From a virus, in the IMG/VR virus record IMGVR_UViG_3300037245_000992, positions 1-44,865 of that record: a DNA stretch of 44,865 nucleotides; one strand, written 5' to 3'. A program made the translations under genes and the position numbers. Shown here one piece after another: positions 7,453 to 13,836 of the stretch (position 1 is the first letter of the stretch; the number at the start of each line of letters is the position of its first letter). The notes beneath the pieces were generated by a model, which did not search any database, was not told the origin of the DNA, and saw only the letters and a program-made list of their open reading frames with translations.

Positions 7453-8253
7453 ATGCTAGGTAACATTTCAACAAATTACTTACTGAAGATAACCACACCA
7501 AAAGAGTTAACTTCTAAGTATATTAAATGTCTGGTTTATGGTGCGACGGGATCAAGGAAAACAACTTTCGCAAGTACTTTCCCGCATGTCTTACTGTTAG
7601 ACACAAATAAAGGCACTAAAACAATTCAAGATAGAGACGATATCCAAGTTATTCCGTTAGAACGAACATTTTTTAACGAAAGAGGTGTGGAAGAAAACTC
7701 TGATGTTTACAAAACTGTAATGGCAATCTTGAAGGATGCAAAATATAAAAGAGGTGCGTTCGCTGAAGGACAACCACTAGCTAAAATTGAGACAATAGTA
7801 ATTGACGATCTTACCGATCTAGGTAGTTACATGCATTATGCTACTCTCAAATTTATTAGTAGAAAAGATCCAATTACCCAAAAAGCAGACTTTGACACTT
7901 GGGATAGCTTTCTAAATCAAATGGAAGATATTATTTCAATGCTGAAGTCCATCCCATACCACGTAGTTTTAACTTCACAGGAAAAGCTCGAGGTAGATGA
8001 TAACACCAAAGAGTTAATCGGTGGTGTAATGCTCAAAGGTTCAATGCGACACACTGTACCGTATGGCTTCGATGAATTCTATCATTTTGTGGTAGAATCA
8101 AAAATGGGAAAGACTTCATACAAGTCTTATTTTGTCCCTAATGGAAGCTTTCAAGCAAAGTCCAGACTAAAGTTTACTGATCCAAAGGTAAATCTAACGT
8201 TTGCAGACCTTGAAGCACAAAATAACAAACTACTCAATTCTAATAATATTTAA
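7453..8253 (+). CDS. Sak4-like RecA-fold ATPase (recombination/annealing)
   Basis: 266 residues with a P-loop GATGSRKTTFA at about residues 30-40 and a Walker B IVIDDLTDL near 118. The size, ATPase core and position between an exonuclease and an SSB-like gene match phage Sak4-type single-strand annealing ATPases (P-loop family, AAA_24-type). The Gly that usually precedes the P-loop Lys is Arg here (AGG codon), which is worth noting. AAAGGA lies upstream of the ATG. The TTGACA at 7446 in the leader has no partner -10 and is probably chance. Confidence 0.8.
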   Translation: MLGNISTNYLLKITTPKELTSKYIKCLVYGATGSRKTTFASTFPHVLLLDTNKGTKTIQDRDDIQVIPLERTFFNERGVEENSDVYKTVMAILKDAKYKRGAFAEGQPLAKIETIVIDDLTDLGSYMHYATLKFISRKDPITQKADFDTWDSFLNQMEDIISMLKSIPYHVVLTSQEKLEVDDNTKELIGGVMLKGSMRHTVPYGFDEFYHFVVESKMGKTSYKSYFVPNGSFQAKSRLKFTDPKVNLTFADLEAQNNKLLNSNNI

Positions 8254-8256
8254 AAA
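8248..8256 (+). promoter_or_regulatory. ATTTAAAAA leader element before the SSB-like gene
   Basis: Overlaps the Sak4-like stop codon and starts 22 nt before the SSB-like ATG at 8270. Confidence 0.4.
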
Positions 8257-8269
8257 TAGGAGAATACAA

Positions 8270-8761
8270 ATGTCAGAAGCATTATCAATGGAAGGTTTAG
8301 AAGTAATTAAGGAAGATCACGTTACAGACGGAAAATACGTAGTAACTATCACTAAAGTCGAGATGAAAAAAGCAAAGACTGGTAGAGACTATGCATCGAT
8401 TCAGGCGAAAATCAGTGATTCTAACGTTGAAACAGACGGAAGAATACCTAAAGGGGAAATGTTATTCCCTAGATTTATGTGTCCAATGGTTACAGATAAG
8501 GAAGATACTATTAAGTTCTTTAGAAATAATTTAGCTAAGTTCTTACAAGCTTGTGGAGCATTCGAACATCCAGACTATGCTGCATTAGACGGTACTGTTG
8601 CTAATCCAGCATTATGGGATCTTGCAACCGGTGCTGAACTTTCAATGTCTGTTAAGTGGAAGGAGCAAACCGATAAAGTGTTTAATCCTGAAACTGAAAA
8701 AACTGATAAAGTACCTAACGGTGAATTTCAGTACGATTTTTCAAACTATAAAGCTTACTAA
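8270..8761 (+). CDS. SSB-like / DUF669-type protein
   Basis: 163 residues, starting at MSEAL with AGGAG 7 nt upstream; an in-frame ATG at 8201 would read through the preceding gene and lacks a ribosome-binding site. The pattern DGKYVVTITKVEMKKAKTGRDYASIQAKI, then a helical NNLAKFLQACGAF, then a beta-rich tail, matches the OB-fold-like single-strand-binding proteins that accompany Sak4 and PD-(D/E)XK nucleases in phages (DUF669/DUF2815-like). It would coat single-stranded DNA during replication or annealing. The assignment rests on pattern and neighbourhood. Confidence 0.7.
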   Translation: MSEALSMEGLEVIKEDHVTDGKYVVTITKVEMKKAKTGRDYASIQAKISDSNVETDGRIPKGEMLFPRFMCPMVTDKEDTIKFFRNNLAKFLQACGAFEHPDYAALDGTVANPALWDLATGAELSMSVKWKEQTDKVFNPETEKTDKVPNGEFQYDFSNYKAY

Positions 8762-8775
8762 ACATAACCAATACA

Positions 8776-8783
8776 ACGGGGGA
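8776..8783 (+). repeat. RACGGGGGAR copy 4
   Basis: Non-coding, 15 nt after the SSB-like stop. Its G-run forms the outer stem of the terminator at 8779-8822. Confidence 0.9.
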
Positions 8784-8822
8784 GAAACTAGGAAATATCT
8801 TAGTCGATCCCCTTTTCCTTTT
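8779..8822 (+). terminator. Rho-independent-like terminator built on the G-run word
   Basis: GGGGA (8779-8783) pairs with TCCCC (8808-8812). Inside, ACTAGGA (8887 minus 100, i.e. 8787-8793) pairs with TCTTAGT (8798-8804) around AATA, with a symmetric 3x3 internal loop between the stems. TTTTCCTTTT follows at 8813-8822. It would end or attenuate transcription after the SSB-like gene. Confidence 0.6.
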
Positions 8823-8831
8823 GAGGGGGAT
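8807..8831 (+). promoter_or_regulatory. Alternative hairpin occluding the next ribosome-binding site
   Basis: ATCCCC (8807-8812), which is the 3' arm of the terminator, can instead pair with GGGGAT (8826-8831), the Shine-Dalgarno of the gene starting at 8834. The two folds exclude each other. Confidence 0.4.
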
Positions 8832-8833
8832 AA

Positions 8834-9172
8834 ATGATAACAATAGCATTAGCCACTCTTTTGATTCTAGTAATCTATATTTTGTGGCAATCACATAAAA
8901 TAAACATGCTGAAGGATGATGTTAGTATGTTTAAAGAGTCCTATGATTCTATGACTAAAAGATCTTTAGATCTTGAAATAGAACTAGGGAAGGTAAATAA
9001 AAGATATGAAGGCATTTATGAACAAGCTAAGACTATCGACGAACGCATGGAAAGGATTAGTGACGATCCTATTGCTTTGTGTGACATTGCAAACCGTCGG
9101 TACACAAACCACGGAGAATCCGATGATTCCGACGATATCATTGAAGGCGAGTTCACAGTTTCTAACAGTTAG
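8834..9172 (+). CDS. Single-pass membrane coiled-coil protein, 112 aa
   Basis: An N-terminal transmembrane helix (residues about 2-18) is followed by a hydrophilic heptad-like region (to about 75) and an acidic Ser/Asp tail (ESDDSDDIIEGEF). The type II anchor would leave the coiled coil on the other side of the membrane or in the cytoplasm depending on topology. GAGGGGG at 8823-8829 serves as ribosome-binding site. It overlaps the next membrane protein in another frame; the pair resembles two-component membrane complexes in layout only. Function unknown. Confidence 0.65.
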   Translation: MITIALATLLILVIYILWQSHKINMLKDDVSMFKESYDSMTKRSLDLEIELGKVNKRYEGIYEQAKTIDERMERISDDPIALCDIANRRYTNHGESDDSDDIIEGEFTVSNS

Positions 9173-9476
9173 AACTAGTGATCTTAAGCCAGCATTTATG
9201 ATCCTCTCCCCCGTCCTAGCATTTAACGATATGCTAACGGATGCAATTCTATGGGATGAATTGGGTAACCCTCTTCTTGAATTGGGAAAGGATCTAGAAC
9301 AACTAGAAGCAATGCAAAATACCGTTATCGCAGACTATGCTTCAGAGAATGAACTGCTAAAAGAAGATAACGAAGACTTACGAAGGAAATCACCGTTCAG
9401 AGACAAGCTAACTTGGGCTTTATGCGGACTCCTGTCAGGAAGTGTATTAACATTTATACTAACTTTACTATATTGA
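9123..9476 (+). CDS. Tail-anchored coiled-coil membrane protein, about 117 aa
   Basis: The downstream part is convincing: an acidic helical segment (GNPLLELGKDLEQLEAMQN...LLKEDNEDLRRK) and a C-terminal transmembrane helix (the last ~22 residues, WALCGLLSGSVLTFILTLLY). The start is uncertain: ATG at 9123 has GGAG 8 nt upstream and overlaps the previous gene by 50 nt, while ATG at 9198 begins after that gene but has no good ribosome-binding site. It probably works with the membrane protein encoded just upstream. No family recognised. Confidence 0.55.
   Translation: MIPTISLKASSQFLTVRTSDLKPAFMILSPVLAFNDMLTDAILWDELGNPLLELGKDLEQLEAMQNTVIADYASENELLKEDNEDLRRKSPFRDKLTWALCGLLSGSVLTFILTLLY
9207..9214 (-). 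repeat. RACGGGGGAR copy 5
   Basis: Minus orientation within the gene at 9123, plus strand read as L-S-P-V. It is 431 nt from copy 4, which has opposite orientation. Confidence 0.85.
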
Positions 9477-9492
9477 TATATTAAATTATATC
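9475..9492 (+). other. Hairpin GATATA-TTAAAT-TATATC
   Basis: A perfect AT-rich inverted repeat spanning the stop of the tail-anchored gene and the start of the 98-nt leader of the DNA polymerase gene. No T-run follows, so its role (mRNA end protection or operator) is open. Confidence 0.3.
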
Positions 9493-9537
9493 GTAAAAGG
9501 CCGACACTAGGCTAAAGACAGTAAACATGTAACAGAT

Positions 9538-9557
9538 ATTTAAAAACTATTTAAAAA
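9538..9557 (+). promoter_or_regulatory. Paired ATTTAAAAA elements before the DNA polymerase gene
   Basis: Copies at 9538-9546 and 9549-9557 are 11 nt apart, roughly one helical turn. The nearer copy starts 26 nt before the polymerase ATG. The same paired arrangement is found before the DUF3987 gene. Confidence 0.45.
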
Positions 9558-9574
9558 TTAAGAGGTAAGATAGT

Positions 9575-12343
9575 ATGCTTACACAAAAAGATATTATGGT
9601 ACTAGGTGATTATCCTAGTGAAGCAGACATAATGCAAGGTGGTTCGAAATTTAAAGATCCAGCTTCCCGTTTTATGTTTGCTCTTATTGGATCAGCTGAT
9701 ATAAGCTGGTCTAACATGTCCTTTCTCCACTTCTGGAGAGATCAATCCAATTTTGACGAATCCCCGTTAGGTGATAACGGAAATCATGAAACATTTAACA
9801 AACATCTAGATATTGTTCAGCCGAAAGTTATTGTTACTTTAGGTGCAAATATATCCGGTTTATTAGTCAATGCATTTAACATTAAATCTTATCGTGGTTC
9901 AGTAATGAGCTTTGAACGGAACAACAATACTTATTGGGTAATTCCTACTTATGACCAACGTACTTTGAAATCAAAAATGTGGAAAAGAGTCGGTCAAGGT
10001 GATGCAACTAGAGCAGTTTTATTTCAGAATGATATTAGAAAATCTGTAGTTGTTGCTGAAAATGGATGGGGAATGCATGAAGAACGTTTTAACTTAGATC
10101 CTACAATTGACGAAATAGAGTTCTTTGTAGATATGGTCTGCAAGGACAAGCGTTTACTTTATGGAGACATTGAAGCAACCGGACTAAATACAAGAATAGT
10201 TAAAACTGTAGTTTTGGGTTTAGCATGGACTGAATCGGATGCTATCGTCATTCCTTTACTTGGGTTCGGTGGTAGACACAACTTTAGCAATCCAATTGAT
10301 CAGCAACGATGCTTGACGGCAATTCAGAAGCTTTTCGATAATTGCGGTGGTATAGTTTGGCAGAATGGAGCTAACTATGACATAAAAGTACTGGAAAATG
10401 AAGTATGGAAATTCAATTATCCTCCTTCAGCCTTCGGTGGAGACACTTTACTTCTGCATCATACCTGTAATCCTGAACTACCACACGACATTGGTTTTAT
10501 GAATAGTATTTATGGGAAAATGCCTTACTGGAAAGAGTCATTTTTGACTAAGAAGGAAAACATTTTCTACACTAATCAAACCGAAATGAGACGATATAAC
10601 GCAAGAGATTGTATCGCTATGGTGCCAATATACAAAGCACTTTTAGAAGAATGTAAAGTCAAAGGTCTTACTAACCTTTATAGGGATGCTAAGAAACTAA
10701 GTGTTATAGTTCATCGTATGTCAAATACTGGACTTAAAGTTAGTCAAAAGAATTTAAAAAAACTACAAACATGGATTGATATAGAAGTCAATGAAAAAGA
10801 ATCTACTTTCCGTAGTCTCGGAAAGATACCCAACAAATTAAATCTTGCTTCAGATCCAGACATGCGTACCGTTTGGTTAGGAGAAAAATCATCGAAAGTT
10901 GAAAGACTTTTAAATAAACAATGGCAGTTTCAACCTTGGGATCAATACAGGGGAACATGCTCTTGTGGTACGTCAAAATGGTTCACTCAACAAGAATCAA
11001 AAGACATAAAAGATAATCCAGTCTTGTTACATAGCTTTAAATCTAAATGCCGTAAATGTAAAACACCAGAATGGCATTCTGTAGGGGAAATTAGAGAGGG
11101 AAAAGCTAAGTCAAAATCAACTAAGGCATATCAGGAAATTTTAAACGCAAATCAAATTAACGCATACATACCACCATACATATTAACTACGTATAAGCCT
11201 AGAACCACTAAAGAAGGTGCTAGTCAAGTTGATAAAAAGTTTCGTGAAGCATATATAACTGCACTAGTTAAAAGACAAGAAGAGATTACACAATTGAAAG
11301 CTTATCAAGAAGAAAACAATTCTAGATATGAATACTATAGAACACAGTACAAAGATATTGAAAAACTTATTAAAATGTTATCAGCATACGGTGAATATGC
11401 TGGAATGAAAAAACTACAAGAAACTTATTACCATTGGGATGTAGGAAAAGACGGTAGACTGCATAGTGATTTTAAAGTTTTCGGAACAAAAACCGGAAGG
11501 TTTAGCTCTAAAAAACCGAACTTATTCACGTTTCCGAAATCAGAAAAAGCACCTTTACTTAGACAAATATTTGTTCCTGAAGATGGTAAGATATTCTTTT
11601 CAGCAGACTATAAAGGATTAGAAAACTTTGTAATGGCTTTTGTGACTAAAGACAGGAAGCTATTAGAGATATGCGCTGATGGTCGAGATCTACATGACGA
11701 AAATACAATGGCCTTATTTGACATTACGCCTGATGATTCACGTTGGAATTTGTTTCGTAGTGCATCAAAAACGTACCAGTTCGGTACAGCCTATGGTGGA
11801 AGTGACAATGAAATTTATACACAAATCATTTCCAAGTTTCCAGAAACTAAACTTACCTTAGCAAAATTTAAGCAAGCTAAAGGTAACTTAATGAAAAAAC
11901 ATCCCGGTTATGCAAACTGGGTAGATCAAATTGTAGAAAAAGCAAATACAGACAGATTTGTGGAGACGTACGTTAATGGTAGAAAACGATACCTGTATGG
12001 GAACAAGTCGGATATTCGAAAAGAAGCCATGAATACTCCAATTCAAGGCACAGCAGCAGACATAGTGAACAACGCTATGATTCGCATTGATGAACGACTA
12101 AGGGCGGAAGGTTTAACAGCTGAACTAGTTCTTTACGTTTACGATGAACTTAACTATGAGTTACCTATCGAAGAACTACCGATGGTATACAAAATAGTTA
12201 TGGAAGAAATGACGAAACCAGTAGAAATACTAGGAATTACCAGACACTTTAAGGTAGATCCTGAAATTGGTTATACGTTAGGATCTTTAGGTAGTTTCGA
12301 TCCAGAAACCTTTGAAGTTACCGGTAGTTCAAAACACGCTTAA
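9575..12343 (+). CDS. Family-A DNA polymerase with N-terminal UDG-like domain and zinc-ribbon-like insert
   Basis: 922 residues. Residues ~1-165 look like a uracil-DNA-glycosylase-like fold (MVLGDYPSEAD near the start, VQPKVIVTLGANISG at 82-95). The 3'-5' exonuclease begins at GDIEATG (D198/E200), with NYDIKVLE and NARDCIAM further on. An insert at about 460-500 has two cysteine pairs (CSCG and CRKC, about 30 residues apart) like a zinc ribbon. Polymerase motifs are TGRFSS, motif A DYKGLE, motif B RSASKTYQFGTAYGG, TPIQGTAAD, and motif C VYDEL, where the usual HDE histidine is Tyr. It is the replicative polymerase. GAGG lies upstream of the ATG. Confidence 0.95.
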   Translation: MLTQKDIMVLGDYPSEADIMQGGSKFKDPASRFMFALIGSADISWSNMSFLHFWRDQSNFDESPLGDNGNHETFNKHLDIVQPKVIVTLGANISGLLVNAFNIKSYRGSVMSFERNNNTYWVIPTYDQRTLKSKMWKRVGQGDATRAVLFQNDIRKSVVVAENGWGMHEERFNLDPTIDEIEFFVDMVCKDKRLLYGDIEATGLNTRIVKTVVLGLAWTESDAIVIPLLGFGGRHNFSNPIDQQRCLTAIQKLFDNCGGIVWQNGANYDIKVLENEVWKFNYPPSAFGGDTLLLHHTCNPELPHDIGFMNSIYGKMPYWKESFLTKKENIFYTNQTEMRRYNARDCIAMVPIYKALLEECKVKGLTNLYRDAKKLSVIVHRMSNTGLKVSQKNLKKLQTWIDIEVNEKESTFRSLGKIPNKLNLASDPDMRTVWLGEKSSKVERLLNKQWQFQPWDQYRGTCSCGTSKWFTQQESKDIKDNPVLLHSFKSKCRKCKTPEWHSVGEIREGKAKSKSTKAYQEILNANQINAYIPPYILTTYKPRTTKEGASQVDKKFREAYITALVKRQEEITQLKAYQEENNSRYEYYRTQYKDIEKLIKMLSAYGEYAGMKKLQETYYHWDVGKDGRLHSDFKVFGTKTGRFSSKKPNLFTFPKSEKAPLLRQIFVPEDGKIFFSADYKGLENFVMAFVTKDRKLLEICADGRDLHDENTMALFDITPDDSRWNLFRSASKTYQFGTAYGGSDNEIYTQIISKFPETKLTLAKFKQAKGNLMKKHPGYANWVDQIVEKANTDRFVETYVNGRKRYLYGNKSDIRKEAMNTPIQGTAADIVNNAMIRIDERLRAEGLTAELVLYVYDELNYELPIEELPMVYKIVMEEMTKPVEILGITRHFKVDPEIGYTLGSLGSFDPETFEVTGSSKHA

Positions 12344-12362
12344 GTATATATATTTAACATGG

Positions 12363-12370
12363 ACGGGGGA
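12363..12370 (+). repeat. RACGGGGGAR copy 6
   Basis: Non-coding leader between the polymerase and the gene at 12413, and one of two copies followed by A rather than G. Like copy 4 it is followed by GGAAATATCTT (12377-12387; 8791-8801 at copy 4). Confidence 0.9.
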
Positions 12371-12374
12371 AATT

Positions 12375-12392
12375 GAGGAAATATCTTTTCTC
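12375..12392 (+). terminator. Weak stem-loop, sister of the 8779-8822 element
   Basis: GAGGAAA pairs with TTTTCTC around TATC, followed by a pyrimidine run (TCGTCTTCTT). The GAC of the G-run word can pair with GTC at 12395-12397. Partial termination or mRNA processing after the polymerase gene is plausible. Confidence 0.4.
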
Positions 12393-12412
12393 TCGTCTTC
12401 TTAGGAGGCATA

Positions 12413-12727
12413 ATGAGTAAATTAAAAGACAAAGCTGTGAGAGTTCAACCATATATAGATTTTAGTCCATTGATGACTAAATACGGTATATACGATCAAT
12501 CAGATCTAAAACGCTTTATGAGTAAAATTGTTTTAACTACTCCTATAGAAATGGATAAAAAGAAATTAGATAACTTTCAAGTAGCAATAAAACCAATGAT
12601 AGATCAACCATTAGATGGATTATTATATGATCTAGATTTGATGCCTGAACAACTTAAAACAGAGCTTGATGGTAAAAGGTATTCTGCTATTGTTAATCTG
12701 TATCTTGGAGATTATTATGATGCATAA
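12413..12727 (+). CDS. Unrecognised 104-aa protein
   Basis: AGGAGG 6 nt upstream fixes the start. The product is a mixed-charge soluble protein with no cysteines and no membrane segment; LDGLLYDLDLMPEQLKTEL looks helical. It opens a string of five short genes between the polymerase and the DUF3987 ATPase, which suggests a replication accessory role, but that is position only. Confidence 0.65.
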   Translation: MSKLKDKAVRVQPYIDFSPLMTKYGIYDQSDLKRFMSKIVLTTPIEMDKKKLDNFQVAIKPMIDQPLDGLLYDLDLMPEQLKTELDGKRYSAIVNLYLGDYYDA

Positions 12728-12992
12728 TCAATGGATTTTACTTCCGGTACTAGTAAATGATTTTAGCTTGCAATTATGTGACGGAGTTTTCAATAATGAC
12801 ACTCCTATACTGAAAAATCGTACCGATGGTTTTAATACAATGAATAGTAAAGATGATAAAATTGTCCAGTTTCTCGACGGAACTAAGGAATTTTATACGG
12901 ATTATACCCTTTCTACGGTAGGTATACCAATAACAATTGATGAAGCTGGGTATGTTAAACCTTTTAATTTAAAATTACCAAAGGAAATATAA
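12717..12992 (+). CDS. Unrecognised 91-aa protein
   Basis: GGAG at 12707-12710 supports the twin ATGs at 12717 and 12720, either of which could be used; the product then begins with one or two Met before HNQWILLPVLVNDF. It overlaps the end of the previous gene, so coupling is likely. The sequence reads like a small beta-rich soluble protein. No family recognised. Confidence 0.6.
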   Translation: MMHNQWILLPVLVNDFSLQLCDGVFNNDTPILKNRTDGFNTMNSKDDKIVQFLDGTKEFYTDYTLSTVGIPITIDEAGYVKPFNLKLPKEI

Positions 12993-13246
12993 TGAAAACA
13001 ATAAAGATAGAAGCTATAATAACAGATGATCAAAAAGAATTATTAAAAAGAGTATTTGATAATACAGTAGTTGCAATGGAAACCGGATTATTTACAAGTA
13101 TAGACAATCCAGAAATGGTTAAACAGATTACAAAAGATCTTATATCATTTTCTTTAATTTATGATCAACTAATAGACAAAGTAGAGTTCAATCCACAATC
13201 ACTACGGAAAGAAACTCAACGTAGATCTAATAGGAGTACTAAATGA
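12992..13246 (+). CDS. Unrecognised 84-aa protein
   Basis: AAGGAA lies before the ATG, which overlaps the preceding stop by one base. It is helical-looking (DDQKELLKRVFDNTVVAMETG), with a strongly basic Arg-rich C-terminus (RKETQRRSNRSTK) that could contact nucleic acid. Part of the run of small genes between polymerase and DUF3987 ATPase. Confidence 0.6.
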   Translation: MKTIKIEAIITDDQKELLKRVFDNTVVAMETGLFTSIDNPEMVKQITKDLISFSLIYDQLIDKVEFNPQSLRKETQRRSNRSTK

Positions 13247-13476
13247 AATTAACTGATCCAAGTAAACCGGAAATATTATTTCAATTAACTGTCTTTGAAG
13301 AACTACATGCTGATTATATGTTCTTGCAAGGTCATACAGCTAAAAAAAGACAGTATAAGAACCCTAACTCTGAAGCTTACGATTGTATAACAGACCTTAG
13401 AGATAGTCCAATATATGTAGATAAAATAGTACAAGCAATGTGGATAGGCTTTTTACTATTCCAACAGGAGAAATAA
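13243..13476 (+). CDS. Unrecognised 77-aa protein
   Basis: Starts at an ATGA overlap with the previous gene; AGGAG at about 13231 provides the ribosome-binding site. The second half (NSEAYDCITDLRDSPIYVDKIVQAMWIGFLLFQQ) is amphipathic. No motif recognised. Confidence 0.6.
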   Translation: MKLTDPSKPEILFQLTVFEELHADYMFLQGHTAKKRQYKNPNSEAYDCITDLRDSPIYVDKIVQAMWIGFLLFQQEK

Positions 13477-13477
13477 A

Positions 13478-13774
13478 ATGAAAAGTATATGTGATATTAC
13501 AACACCAATAACAGCAAATAAACTAATGGCTTTAATAAACCAGATAGCCTTACAAGAACATTGTGACGGGGGAGACTTAATTATCCAAGGTCAGTATTTA
13601 GAAGGAAGCGAACTTACAATTATATTAGATCCTGTAACTATAGATGGTACATTTGAAATAGTAGAAGAAACTCCTGTAACTAAAGATGAAGTAATTGAAA
13701 CTGAAGATGTATCGGTTGAAACCTTCTTAGATAGTATACCTGATGAAGAAATTATTGTACCAGTTGAAAAATAA
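13478..13774 (+). CDS. Unrecognised acidic 98-aa protein
   Basis: AGGAGAAATAAA precedes the ATG. The N-terminal half looks structured and the C-terminal half is an acidic tail (TKDEVIETEDVSVETFL...PDEEIIVPVEK), as in small phage inhibitors or DNA mimics, though that is only compositional. It contains a copy of the G-run word read as D-G-G-D. Confidence 0.6.
   Translation: MKSICDITTPITANKLMALINQIALQEHCDGGDLIIQGQYLEGSELTIILDPVTIDGTFEIVEETPVTKDEVIETEDVSVETFLDSIPDEEIIVPVEK
13566..13573 (+). repeat. RACGGGGGAR copy 7
   Basis: In the acidic 98-aa gene, read as gac ggg gga gac (D-G-G-D). Confidence 0.85.
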
Positions 13775-13800
13775 CTGATTTTGTGTTAATATAAATTATT

Positions 13801-13821
13801 ATTTAAAAAGATATTTAAAAA
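13801..13821 (+). promoter_or_regulatory. Paired ATTTAAAAA elements before the DUF3987 gene
   Basis: Copies at 13801-13809 and 13813-13821, 12 nt apart; the nearer begins 24 nt before the ATG at 13837. The arrangement copies that before the polymerase gene. Confidence 0.45.
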
Positions 13822-13836
13822 GAATGGAGTACATAC

